This document shows, piece after piece, positions 40,439-53,400 of a DNA stretch of 64,000 nt (positions are counted from its first letter, which is position 1; every line of letters starts with the position of its first letter). Both the position numbers and the translations under genes were made by a program. Below the pieces are notes generated by a model. That model had not been told where the DNA came from. It saw nothing but the letters and a program-made list of their open reading frames with translations, and ran no database searches. The DNA comes from Blastomussa wellsi (lineage: Eukaryota; Cnidaria; Anthozoa; Scleractinia; Plerogyridae), in assembly GCA_947652115.1 (NCBI GenBank), contig OX393565.1, positions 8,597,970-8,661,969 on the forward strand, in the 5' to 3' direction.

Positions 40439-41054
40439 GAAAAAAATTTCGAACCGCACTGTCCTGGTGGCTCCTTTTAGTCAATACAGAAAGATTCACA
40501 GGCTTTGGCCACTATTTTTGTGGTCGTTTCAGCAGGTTTCAGTCATTTTGATGCTTAGTTTCTTTCTGGATCGCTCGACTTTCGCTTATGTTTTGTATTT
40601 ACGCTTGACGGATTGCATAAGCGTCTGTTGAGTTAAACTGGTTAATACCTCGCCTTCGATAAAAGCTATGTTTTTCCTTGGTTTTTTAGCGAATTCAATG
40701 GCTTTGGTTTGCATTAATTGACGCACATTTATGGCATCAATTGCAATGCCACAAGATCAACAAACAATCTTGTGAGGCGGTGCAATGTCGCGCAGAGCCT
40801 CGCTCTCATGTCGCAATTCCACGCTAAATACCACCGCATCGAATACCCCCGCCAATCAGAGTACGAGAATTCTATGAGCTATGCGATTCTAGGTTCAATG
40901 AGATACGGAAAAATCTGAAATCACCCTCTATGAAGGGATTTCACTGCTTTCGATTTCATCATGATTCTCAGACCATTTTCATCACAGGCCATCAAAACAG
41001 GAATGAACTCGATGTTTTCCAAATAAAGCAAAAAGGAAAAAAAAAGAAACTTAC

Positions 41055-41590
41055 CGCATATACTCTTCCGGATAGTTGGTGAGGAAAGTCTGAAAAAAAA
41101 ACGCATAAAACTATTCACGGAAAAGTACCGCGAAATCAAATAAAATAATTTTATCTCACACTGAATTTAAATATATTCTTCAAACGTATCGTTATTTTCT
41201 TTATCCTAACTATCCTCAAGTACGATTGCATGTGCGCATTCAGGCTTTCTATCACAGTCCTCAAATTTTAATCGATTCACTGCTTGACATTCCATGTTAC
41301 GTTTGCTCTCTGGACTACAGCTGTTAATTTGACTAAAATTATAAAAACGTTTTCTTTGTGTTTTAGTTTCTGGTCAATCTTCGATTCCTAAAGTGGCATC
41401 CGTTTGTTACTTCAAGTTGAACTTGTTTTCTGAGACTTAATTTTAAAAAATGACGCCATTTAAGTCGCAAAAAACGTGCAATTAAGTACTTACTGGAGCA
41501 TGTTAAGGATCGCTTTGCAGATCTCAAAGCTTTGGCGTTAGAAACGCCAATGAACAGAGCAACAGCAACTACAAAGAAAATGATCTTCAT
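41055..41590 (-). CDS. Candidate secreted-peptide precursor, first two exons
   Basis: Minus strand. Exon 1 (41590-41494) starts at an ATG and encodes KIIFFVVAVALFIGVSNA, a textbook signal peptide, then a short pro-region with a dibasic KR at residues 26-27, then SLTCS, ending at donor A|GTAAGT (phase 1). A 35-base mini-exon (41089-41055) lies behind TTTTTTTTTCAG and before GTAAGT, and joins in frame (FPHQLSGRVYA). A TATA box is at 41659-41666. Signal peptide, dibasic site and Cys are the layout of cnidarian secreted peptides (neuropeptides, antimicrobial or small Cys-rich proteins). The 3' end is not established. The family is not recognised. Confidence 0.5.
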
Positions 41591-41658
41591 CTTCACGCAA
41601 TTCTTGCACGAATTTCTTTACACCTACTGATGTAGTGAAGTAGATTGTATTCATAATC

Positions 41659-41666
41659 TTTTTATA
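41659..41666 (-). promoter_or_regulatory. TATA box of the secreted-peptide candidate
   Basis: TATAAAAA on the minus strand, about 70 bases before the ATG at 41590, giving a leader of about 40 bases. Confidence 0.5.
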
Positions 41667-41862
41667 TTGCTCCATGGCGTGCACAGCTGTGGAAAGATCA
41701 ACAGCAATTCATTAAGTACTTAATGCGTTTCAAAAGCAATTTAAACTAAAGTGGTCAAACAGATAGAGTAACACTTTGAGTTTCGATTGAGGGTGGACGC
41801 ATTTTGTGGATCGAAAATCGATAGGTGTTTGCACAGCTGTTAAATTATCTTAATGGGCACTC

Positions 41863-42245
41863 AACGAGTCTGTTCCTCACTTTATCTGTTCCCCAGCGTA
41901 AATGTTGCTGGCTGGCAAAATGGTTCAGTTTATGTTTTCTCATTGGAGTTGTCACTGAAGAAATCTCTACTTTTTCGCTGGCTTATAGAATCTCGGAAGG
42001 GCCGAGTGAAGGAACTGTTCGACGAAGTCTTGAATGTCGTTGAGGAGAGTGGATATCAACGGTTTTCAGTGCCATTTCCGCGCGTTTGTTGTTTGCTCTC
42101 ACTGCTGGCTGGCAAAACATTATGGATCATGCGCTGGCAAAAAGGAACAGATGAATTTTTCTCAGCAACACTCCACACTCAAGAACACTTGTAAATGTCA
42201 TTTGAATAAAAGAATGCATTTTGCCATAGTTTGTTCTTTGTGTGC
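41863..42245. repeat. Interspersed repeat, stand-alone copy of 17812-18215
   Basis: GAGTCTGTTCCTCACTTTA through TTTGCCATAGTTTGTTC matches the nested segment at 17812-18215 with scattered changes. Short plus-strand open frames are not conserved in the other copy. Confidence 0.6.
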
Positions 42246-42550
42246 CCCGGTATATTGTTCATACAATTTTGTGCGCAAAAATGAGTTGTGAGAGTCAAAT
42301 ATATGGAACTTCTAGCAAACTGTCCACCAAAGAACTCACAAAATCGCTCCGTTCCCTCGGTGATGTATTATGAGAATAAACATGTGCGCGCAAATCATTC
42401 TCTCAGTTGATAATCAACTTAAAATGCACTCAGTCACCAGATCAGAATGCAAGCAATCATTCCATGTCATTTCATACCGGCATATTAAGTTTTTAAACAT
42501 CAAGCGAGCATTGAGTTTTTAATGAGGGACTACAAGAGAGGGAGCTGTTC

Positions 42551-42850
42551 GCCGACCGGTTATCTCAGTTGGAAGAGCGCCGGACTACAGTGAGAAGGTC
42601 TCGGGTTCGAGCCCCAGACTGGACCAACACTCAGGGTCTTAAAATAACCGAGGAGGAATCGATATGCTACCTTTGCTTTGCAATGACATCTGCAAATGAT
42701 TAGATGTTCTAGTCTTCTCGGAAAAGGACGATAAACCGTAGGCCCCGTTTTCAGCATCTTCAATGTTGTGGTTAGCTGGGGACGTTAAAGAACCCACACG
42801 CTTATCGCAAAGAGTAGGGCATGAAGTCCCAGTGTTGTGGTCTATATATC
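42551..42850 (+). mobile_element. tRNA-derived SINE with conserved tail domain
   Basis: The head TATCTCAGTTGGAAGAGCG (box A) and GGGTTCGAGCCCC (box B) folds nearly as a tRNA, but the acceptor stem has a mismatch. A conserved SINE body with GGACGATAAACCGTAGG and GTTAAAGAACCCACAC follows, so it is a SINE and not a tRNA gene. Confidence 0.75.
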
Positions 42851-45800
42851 TGATATAATACCACATCAGCAAGATTGCTGCCTCTACAGAATACAGACCA
42901 ACGTTTTAGATATCCTGGCGTGGGAATATTTGTGGGAATATTTTAATATCAAATATTTTGTGGGTACACTTTTTCTTAATAGTAGTTGTAATTTTATTGT
43001 ATTCTGTAGTAATCGTAGCGTACGAAATCTCGAATATTATAACTTGGAAAAACTTGCTTAATTAATATCCACCCATCGCTCGCAAACAACGACAGTAGCT
43101 GAGGATTGCCGCTGAATTAAGAAATAATTCTTGCAACAAACCGTTCGCATTAAACCTACATATCAAACTCGCAGCTCTGTTTCACATAATAATGAGTTGT
43201 CTAGAGCTTATTAAAATCTATAGCTTTCTTTCCTCACACCTTTGGAATCCTTTGTTCTCAATTATGCTCTTATGTAACTTTAATAAACTAAATTTTGTTT
43301 CGACCAAAACTTAGCTCAGAATAGAAACTTTCCACCAGTCCGATTACTATCCTGTAAACCCTTCCTTGGTGTAGTTATTTCTCCAAATACAAAATTTTGC
43401 ACAGGAAAACAAACTGAGCTAGATTCTAGATTATTTTTACTGGTCCAAACAGCTGAAGTCATCCAACTTATTCATGACAAAGTGGTTTACTTTCCCTTTC
43501 CCTGGTGTAAAAAGCTCACTGTTGTCACAAATAGAACGCGAACGCTGGTTTCAGACGCAATAATCTACAACCGCAAGGCTGAGGCAATAAAAGAAGTTTG
43601 TGAAGAACATCTTTCTTGTGGATATTTCTGCACACTAAATCTGCTCTTTAAACTCTTAAAACAGAGGGATACAAATGTAATGAGAACTTTCCCTTGTTTT
43701 TAAAAATCTCCGGACACTCTCTTAACTGATGATCTCTCTTAAAGAGAGGTACTCCTCAGGGCTGTAGCCAGCATTTTTCAATGGCGGGAGGGGGGGGGGG
43801 GGTAGGGGGGTCACACTGTATGTCTGTCTGTCTGTCACTATGTTTATTCTTCGGCATCGCGCCACGATATTTTTTGTTGTTTGCTTAGAAAGTCTTACAA
43901 AGGGGGGGGGGGGTCACGGGCACCCCCTAAATACTCTAGGAATTAATTAATAACTTATTTGGAATTCATAGTCGAAATACCATTGTTGTTGTTGTAAAAC
44001 ATGTCTGTCTGTCTGTCTGCCAGGACCCTCGTAGGTAGTGTGTGGTCTTAAGGTATATATTTTTCTCCTTTGGCGTTATGATCCAAGAGCGATCCTTGGA
44101 TAGGATTCCTTTAAATTGTATTAGCTAAAATTGTAGTGCGTAAACGTCCAGCTAAATTAAAAAGAGGTGAAACTACCAGCTGAAGTAAACAAACCGATTT
44201 TGTAAAAACATTAATTATAGAAGGCTAACCGGATTGCTTAGTAGGCTAGCCGCAGTGTTATAATAGGGTAACCAGAGTGATTTTGTAGTCTAATTTAGCT
44301 AACCAAACTCGTTCCCAGTGCATTCAGAGCCCGGAGCCATTCCTGTAATTAAGCGCTACTAACCAGCACGGCCAAATTTACGAGCCTGGGAAACCTCTCT
44401 CTGACCAATTCAGAGGGGAAATTCTTGACTTGCACAATCACGGATTTTCCAATAAGCCGATTTTTTGCGATTTGCAGGTGACAGATCGTGACAGCGTGTA
44501 CTGTTAGTAAGATAGTTGGCCATTTTCAACGGTATCACCCACAGGCAGACCACGCTCTCTACATGTGAACCGTACAAACAGCATGGCTTCAAGTTATAAG
44601 GGTTTGTATGGGAAATCCGACAAAGGATGCAGGGAGTTGGTTATACAAGAAAATTGTCAATAAAAAAGACTTACCTTGTTCCGTTTGTCCATTGATTGCT
44701 TGTGGTGTGGTCATTTCACTTGTTCGCCTAAATCGACTTTGATTTGAGCATTGATCCGCGCCTTTTCAAACCGAATGTAATATTAAAACGAATAACGGGC
44801 TCAATTATTTTCCAATAATCAATTCATTACTGTACTCTAGGGGCTAACGGCCATCCGTCATGTATAATGCGAGTCCCCCCTTCCTGAGTCCGACATATTT
44901 TGGGCTGAGCATTTACATGCTCGGTATTTTTTTGGGCCAAGAGATCTGTCACATATTTTTTTAGGTCTTAAAAACATACGCGTATTTCTTGGGTCATCTC
45001 CGAGCGAAACTTGTACTTTTTTGGGTAAGAAATTTTGATTTCAGGTATTTTTTGGGTCTAAAATTTCAGGCTCGTGTATTTTTTTTTTTTTTTTTGGGGG
45101 GGGGGGGGGGTTACAATATGAAGCTTCGTCGGACGCCAAACCAACCCACCCCCCCCCCCCCCCCGCTATGTATAATGCGAGTACCCCCTGGGGGTTACGC
45201 TTCACTTGGTGCGACCGTAAAGACTTTAAAATGTTCATTGCATACGTCAGATTATAAGGAAGGCTATGTTATCTCTGATTCCCAAACAAAATCGCAACTC
45301 TACCTTCCCTCCTCCGAATTTCAGCGATTTTAAATGTACAAATTTACAAACGGCCAAGTGCACTGGACCACCCTGGCAAAATAAAGATTACCGTAACCTT
45401 AACCTTATCTGTGGTTAAAAATCAACCCTGAATTTCAAGCGTTTTCAACTGGTTGCACATTCAGGCTAGTAAGGTAGTTACATTCCTGTTGTCGCCATAT
45501 AAACTATTTCTTTTTGCTAATAGCGTTCATTTCCCTCATTTTGAAAATGTACCCCCACTTTCGTGTTAATTTCTGGCTCATCCTCGGTGTAAAAACCAGT
45601 GAAACTCACGAGTGACGTAAAACAAAGAACGAACAAGATAACAAAGAACTCGAAACAATATAGAACAGAAAAAAAAAACTCAAAAATAAAGAAAAAAGTC
45701 AAAGGTTCTTACACCGAGGTAAACCCTAATTTCCTTTATTGGGCAGCACTTTTTCAAACTAAAAGTGTTTTTGGTGTGCTGTGGTAATAAATTGACCTGA

Positions 45801-46516
45801 ACTCCGCCAATAAAGCACTTTTCGACACTGAAACTAGATTTTTATGTTGATTAAATGAAAAAATGTACAAAATTTTACTTTGGTGGATGCGTACAAAAAA
45901 ATCGTTCCGAATGAAAGCTGCTACATCGCCCAAATTTTTTCTTGCTCGCTTTCCTTTCCTTTTTGTTGGCTTTTCTTTTCTCGCTACCTTCTATTCTCCA
46001 CAGCCTGTCTAGCTGCTGGTAAAGTTTCAGTCCAGATCATTGATAAACCCTGAAAATGAGACCCAGATCTACTTCAAGTATGTTTGCCTTTTTACGCACC
46101 AATTTTGCGCCAAATCGGGATGGGTTTTTTTTGTTTTTTTTTTTTTATTAGCTCTACCAGAATGATTTCGATACTCAAAATGGACAGTCGCCTGGAAAGA
46201 CCTTTCCCAGCTGCATCAGATTCTTATCACAAAAGTCAGCTTACAAGCAAACTGATTACGTCACAAGCGGTACAAGGAACGTGACCATAACTACGTTTAT
46301 ATGCGTGGTTAGTACGTACTCAAAGTGTTAATTAAAGTCCCGTTTATTTAAAATACCAAATAAACAAAAGCGTTAGAGAGAATGCAAATTCTACAAATTC
46401 TCCAATAGCTTTAATGCAGTTACGCTTTAGGACCTGGTGACAACGCTAATGTTTGCGTGGCCACTTTAACTGGTTGATTTTTTTAACGCTTGCAAACTTG
46501 GAGGGCTAGTATTTAA
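42851..46516. other. Intergenic stretch with low-complexity runs
   Basis: No supported gene. It contains GTCT microsatellites (about 43820, 44003), poly-G runs (43789, 43902), and T/G/C homopolymers at about 45080-45165. A degenerate pair of TGTATAATGCGAGT copies (about 44860, 45170) flanks TTTTTTGGGTC-type repeats. Homopolymers here are assembly-prone. Confidence 0.5.
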
Positions 46517-46851
46517 GCAATAGAGGACTTTCTCCGTGTTTACATAACCTCATCGAAACACAAGGGGATTTTGGAGAATTAGAGAGTTATCGGAGTGCAG
46601 CAGTCTTGTAAGCTTGTAATTCTACTGGTAGCAGTTATTTGCTATTGTTTCAGGTGCTAGGGGCATTGTTCCTGTTGTTTGTTCTTTTGTTTTCACGCAG
46701 GGTAACGAGCCATTCATGTGAGACCTAACGAGAGCTGCTACAGTTATGCAAACCCGAGGCGTAGTCGCAGGTTTGCGTAACTTTCGAGAATTCTCCCAAA
46801 CCCCCAAGTGTTTAGATGAGGTTACGTCAACACGAAAAAGTCCTCTGTTGC
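46517..46851. mobile_element. MITE, GCAATAGAGGACTTT family
   Basis: The left end GCAATAGAGGACTTT..CGTGTTTACATAACC is mirrored at the right (GGTTACGTCAACACG..AAGTCCTCTGTTGC), with an inner palindrome of AACTTTCGAGAATTC type. A second copy lies at 57405-57590. Confidence 0.7.
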
Positions 46852-47173
46852 TTTTATAAAATATTTCTCAAAAATACGCACAAAACTAAAACGTCACAAC
46901 CGTGTTTATACATATCAACCAATGAGAGTGCGCATAGTATCTCACTAATTTTATAATAAGCATTAGTAGAAACTCAGCGTGTTCTATTGGAAATCCTTGA
47001 ATCTGATTGGCTCGCCGACTGTTTTCTATTCGCCGATAGAAAACGATCGCGCTTTGGATTGCTCTTTGAAGGCAAGATTTTTCTTGATTTTTGGCTTAAA
47101 AATACATAAAATGGCAGCTTTTTCAATGTAATCCTTTAGAGTTTCTACTAAAACAATTAGGCTACTCACCCTC

Positions 47174-47225
47174 GTTTTCTATGAGCGATAGTCAACTCGG
47201 CTGCTCCTCGTTGACTATTCACTCA

Positions 47226-47233
<8 letters not shown>
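47174..47233. repeat. 60-bp hairpin repeat
   Basis: GTTTTCTATGAG.G.TAGTCAAC and its complement are separated by 13 bases. It lies at the edge of a likely MITE (about 46925-47240), just downstream of MDH1. Confidence 0.65.
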
Positions 47234-47257
<24 letters not shown>

Positions 47258-47485
47258 ATGGCCCTCAGCTTCATGGTGACCAAGGTGAAGTAGCTGTTGC
47301 ATTTGCAGGTATACACAAATATCATTCAATCATTGCTTTGACTTGTCTTGACTTTAATTAATAATAAAATAAATCAAAACAGCACACCACATCCATACGG
47401 TGTCTCTTACACTGTTACACCACACTTGATTGTGGCATGTGGTACACACTTCGTGCTGTGACGCTCAGAGATGCGCGGATGTTAG

Positions 47486-50400
47486 TCATTCGAGGAACGA
47501 TTGGCAACTCTCTTTCTCCTCCATAAGCTCCTTTGCTGTGGCATCCATTTTCTCACGTGAGAAGTCATCGATGGCGAGACCCTGCACTATGCTCCATTCA
47601 TGATTTGGCCCAATAGTCATTGGGTATGAGTAGACAATGCCTTGCGGCACACCATAAGAACCATTGGAAACCACACCCATGGACACCATCTCACCCTACA
47701 GACAGACAGACATTGAAAGAGCTGATTAAATAATTCAAATGGGGCAACGTATCAAAATAGACTATATTGACGGACTTGTTATTGTTTACCCAATCATTTC
47801 TGTGCTACAATGACAATGAAGAAGCAATTAGTGTTTCAAAGACCTGGGGGCTGGCGGGAGGGGGGGCAGTCTCTTACCTCAGCAGTACCAAACCACCAGT
47901 CCCTCATGTGATCACAGATTGCTTTAGCAGCAGACATGGCACTGGACAACTTACGAGCTGCAATGATGGCGGCACCACGCTTTTGAACAGTCTAGAGGGA
48001 GACGAAAACATGGGTTTTAACTACTTCGAATTCCAGTTGTACAACACTTATTGACTTGAAAGTAAAGCTGAGCCATCAGCACTTGAAGTAAGACCAAAAA
48101 TGGTTTTCACAAAAGGTTTTTCTGGCTTGGGGATTACAATGTTAAAACGTCTGAACATGATCTGATTATTATTTTTTTATTATTATTTTCCAAATACTTG
48201 CTCTCCATCTGTATGATGATGGTTGGCAAGTGGTCAGCGACCTTACAACTAATAATAAATAATAAAATAACAACAATCAGAATATGTTTAGCTTAACTGA
48301 GAATTTAACTGGAATTTATGGACTGTACCTCGACAACATTCAAGGGTAGGCTATTCCAATCCCTGATTATATTAGTGAAATGAAAACAAGTGGTAGTTTC
48401 AGATGCCGGAACTTTATATGGGTATTTGTGCATATGCCTGCTACAGCAGCCAGCTGGCTTGAGGTATTTCTTTTGGTCCATCTCAACTAGATTACAGAGC
48501 CTTTCATACTGCACTTAAACATAATCTAAAGATGTTCAAAAATGTTATCAGTGTTTGGAACTAGCTAGATGTATTCCGTTTATTCAAAAAAATGAATGTA
48601 ACATGGAAAATTCTTTTTATCAGTGGATAACATTTATACTTAACACAGTGGTGCAATTTTAGATTTGCAAAGTACCTTCACAAAATCACCATTTAACCAA
48701 GTGTCATCTTTGACAGCCTGCCTAATAGGCATAGACCCATCTGGCATGTTCACAGTGCCATGATTGACATCTGGGTACTGAGTGGATGAGTGGTTACCCC
48801 AAATAATGACATTTTTCACTTGTTCCACTCGGACGCCAAGTCTGCTAGCGATCTGCATTAATTGATGTGCAAAGACAGCTGGTCAACATTTCATAATACA
48901 GTCCAACCTCACTCCCATAAGCAGCCAACCAAAATGACAGGCCATGAGGACACCTAAGAGGTTAGGCCACCAGGGTGGTGGGGGAGAATTTGAGCTTTAA
49001 CCTGTAGTCATTTCAGAGTCTTAATCCATTACTTAATCCATCTGTTAACCCAAGTGCTTAGTTCAGGGACACAACGGTCAAGAGTTATTTGACAAAATTA
49101 CAGTGCATCCAGTTTCAGCAACTGCAGTGTCATGATGAACTAATAATTGCTCATAATATGAGAGATGAAAGACCAAAGGTAAGAACAAACTATGTCACAT
49201 CCAGGATCGGGGGTGGAAAGGCATCTTCATTTAACCCTATGATCCCCCATGAGAGGCCATCACTGATTAAAACCACATGTCATGACTTTCCTGAGGGATT
49301 GGACTGTATTTAATTAATTTCTTAGATTACACCAAAAATCCATTCACTTGGAGTACTCATGAAAATGTAACAAGACTGTAATATGAAACCAACCGTAGGC
49401 ATAAAGAAAAGAGGGATGACATTACTCCAGACTTGTTAATTGCAAGTGCAAATGATTACCTGTGCTTTGGCTCTGTTCATATCCAATCTTGTCAAACAAG
49501 AAAAGTTTTTAAATGGGATGGTCGGAGCATTCATCTGTGCAACCATACAGTTAGTGTTTGCTGGATTACCAACCACCAACACCTGCAGTAACATATGCAA
49601 CATAAACAACTCTTAATTTTTAGAAAACCATGTTTAGCCCATGGTTTTTACTAGCAACGGAGTCGGAGTCTTAAGTGGAGTCGTAAGCGTTATGATCTTG
49701 TGAAAATCAAATCGACAGAGTTGGAAGCAGAGTTCTGATTCTGCTCATGACGCTGTCACTTACAATCTAGATTGCCAGAAGAGTGCCTGAAACTAGCAAA
49801 GTAATTGGTTTATTCTTCCATTTCTGCTTGCGACTCCAACAAGCCAGTTTCCACAAGATCGTAAGCGACAAAGTCATAAGTGGAATTGGAAGACAATGTT
49901 CTGATTCTTCCAACTCCAATTCCATAATCCGATACTAATTAAGACTGGGCATCCAAACCTATGATTTTTTTTAATTACTTTGAGAATGATAACTAACTGA
50001 TATAGTTGGGAAGAGCATTACAATGCATGCTCAAATGATTCATTGGGCCAGAGATACAGTCACAACAACATTCAAATTTGTCTTTTCAAATCATAGAAAA
50101 ACTTGACAAGTTTAAGAAAAGGTTCTGTTGTACAAAAATGATGTGCTGAACTGACTCAGCTCCAGTGGCACTGCCTCCAAATTTCTTTCTCTTTCTTAAT
50201 CTTACTTCTTCTTTGGCCGGTCGTTCAAGGCATACCAAATCATCGGATTTAAAATCTTTTTAGTTATAATTTATAGCATTTCATCCTGCAGATAGCGAGC
50301 CGTCCTAAACAGCGAAACATGTTGCACGGAGGATCAAAGCTGTATTATCCACAGTATTTTTTCTCAATACTCCACAAATCTTTTCTTTTGAAGCCAAAAA

Positions 50401-53400
50401 AGTTTCTTTGCACAAAAGCAAAATTCTTCTGATCTAGACAGTTTCTTTGGAGTATCGTCTAGCGCTCTCAGCGGGACGTTCGAACTCTTGTAAACATGTT
50501 TCGTAATGTTCCACGCGCGCGAGTATCTGAGCCATACTATTGCGTTGTATCATTTGTCCGTGAGAAGACAAAAGTTTGACGTCATGAAAATCAAACCCTG
50601 CCTCGGTTTCCACAGGCTATATTCCTAGTCGTCAGCTGGAATCAAGAAAATGCATGATTCAATAAACAAGCTCACATACTCTACATGTACCTTGACAGAC
50701 TTCTTTGCAAACTCATTCAGAGCTTTCCCCTGTTCAACAAAGATCTTGGCATTGGCTTTGAGGAGGTCTTTCCTCTCCATTCCTTCCTTCCTTGGCATGG
50801 CACCAACCAGTATCGCCACATCAATATTGGTAAATGCCTCCTTAGGGTCAGCAGATGAAATTATCCCTGAGAGAGAGAACAGAGTCAATGTGTTATTCTA
50901 ACTTCCTTCAATTATTAATTACTGTCAAGAGGTATAATGGGTTTCTTTAATATGATAATGCAAAGTTTCAGTTCTTAAAAGCAAAAGCAGCAACTTGAAA
51001 TGTAACTGTCTGGTCAGCAGGTGTAACATACAGGAAAGCTGTCAAAAAGGAAGGCGGAAATTAATTCACATTAATAAAATTGAGATCTGAAGGACTGAAA
51101 GACTCAACCAATTATTCTCTTGTCTATTTGGTAACATGAAAGAATGTGTACACAGTACGACACACCTAACCATAGTTTTTGACACCTTTCTGACAACTTC
51201 CATTGGCAAATGGCTAAATGCAACTTGCTGTTCGTTCACACGTTTAGGTGAAAGGTGACTAGGCCTTATGCATGATGACCTCATATACACAAAATTCACC
51301 ACCAAGCCCTGCTTACGTGAATTATTCTCAACCCTCTGCCACCTAAATGCAGGTTTTACATTGGAATCTTTGCTGCTTTGGGATTTCGAGCATGACAAAA
51401 TTTACTAGTTTGCACTTGGAAAGCGAGGCTTGGTGGTCAGAAACCAGCCATTCTGACATAAACATGCATAAGGCTATTTTATAGACTGTCCTCGACAGTT
51501 CCCACATTTTGATTGGAAAGTCCAAATAGAAGCAACAGGGCTTCTGATAATTCGTGGGGAAAAAAGTCAAATTTCGCGGGATTTGCAGAGACAAATTCGT
51601 GGAGAAAATGGCCAATTTCGCAGGAGTTTTTGGGACAAATTTCGCTAATAAGCAAACAAGAAACATTCCAGAAAAAATACTGCAGGATGTCAAATTCAAG
51701 GCAAGAAAGAAAACACAAAAGTTCATCCAACACAGTTCTGAAGGAAACTGTTCTTGTTTCGAACGGCAAGAAAAACGTTGACCGATTATCCTCCTTTTTC
51801 AGCTGCAATTTAGAGCTGAAAACAGCAACGCAATAAATTTCTTTTCTGTCCCCGCTGCCTTGTGTTGCTTTGCAGTTTCAAGGCAAGATTGTTTGTGATT
51901 GAAGTCAAAACATTGTTGCGTCTTCGATCATGTCCTGCAGACTGTCCTGCACGTACGAGTAAACACATGCCTGCATTACTACAGACAGCAGTTTCCTTTC
52001 ATACTCCATATACATGTACATGTAGTGTCAACAAAAAGTCTTCACATTGTGGCCAGTGCCCAGTTTTTCGCAACATTATCCTAAGAACGCCTGGTAGTTT
52101 TTGGTACGTTGTTTACTTGTGACAGTGACGAAATTTCAAGATAAATTTACAAGTTCACGGCAAGTAAACAGTCCCAATAGTCAAGATAAGTTTCAAATAT
52201 GTTGTGTCGACATGCATTTGGTAGGATTTGCAGCAAATTTTGCGGTATTTCTCATGTTTTTGTCAATTTCGCGGGATTTCGTGGAAATACCTGAATTTTG
52301 CGGTGCCTCGACCGCGCGAAATATCAGAAGCCCTGGAAGTAAGAAAAAAGTTATCAGAAATGCTGTGAAAAAGATGTAAAAATTGAATCAAAAGCTTTCT
52401 CAAGGGGTAATTAACAGCTCAATGCATAGCACTGCAAATAAATAAGAACTGTTCTATTTACACCAAATCTCTTTTATATCTGCATGCTATTGACAAGATA
52501 GGACAAGTTACCTTGTAACAAAGGAAAGGCACAATCTTGCAATTCCATCACAACACCTTCCAAGACACTCATCATGGGCTGGATATCCAGCAACAGCAGA
52601 GTCAGTGGCTATTGATAAGGATGAACAACTGTTAATGACAAAGAAATGCAGTTTTCTCAGAACAAGCTTACAAGTGTATTACAGCGTGACATGCCTTAGT
52701 GTGGCCACCCAACAAACTTTTTTGAAAAGGTAGAATTAGCCAATCAGAGAGCACAAATTTGTTTGAGCTGTCCCACCTCCTGGCAATGTTCAAAGCTGTT
52801 GTCACGAAACCTGTCAAATCCCAATTGCAAACAAGGAGGCGGGACAACTCAAACAAATTCGCGGCTCATTGGCTAACTTGACGACAAAGTTTGTTGGGTG
52901 GCCACAGTAAGGCGCGTCGTGCTATAATTCAATCAAGTGATTCATATTAGCAAACATTATATCCCAACTAGACAAATGTCCAAATGCGTTTTCTCCATAC
53001 ATGTCCTAGAAGATGTCGCTGTACAAACATCAAATTGGTGTCTTGCATTTTTGTTTCTTTCAGGGAACAGTTTGGCTAGATTAACACTAACTGGGCATCA
53101 TCAAGTGACATGGTGTATTGTATACCTGACTAGATCCAAACACATCTCCTTTGCAAATTGAATAGAGAAGCGAGTATGCAATCTGCCCAGCTGCACCAGT
53201 GATACAAATACGTAGTGGTTCTGCCTGCAAAATGTAGGCTCAGTGTATTGATCAGGAAACTCAAAGACTCAAAGGATAGTGCAGAATGTACATTGTGTAC
53301 ATGTAGCGGGACTGACAACTCATGATATCTTAATACAGGTTGAAAACACCAAGCGTGATACTAATAACCGATTCTTTACAACAGTAACATGATGCTTTTG

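Noticed and set aside
40204..41590. Complete three-exon secreted-peptide model
   Set aside because: The last exon's phase does not fit the mini-exon, so only the first two exons are proposed together.
42551..42630. tRNA gene
   Set aside because: The acceptor stem mismatch and the conserved SINE body directly downstream show a retroposon head.
45070..45170. G-quadruplex or regulatory element
   Set aside because: Consecutive T, G and C homopolymers are more simply sequencing or assembly-prone runs.
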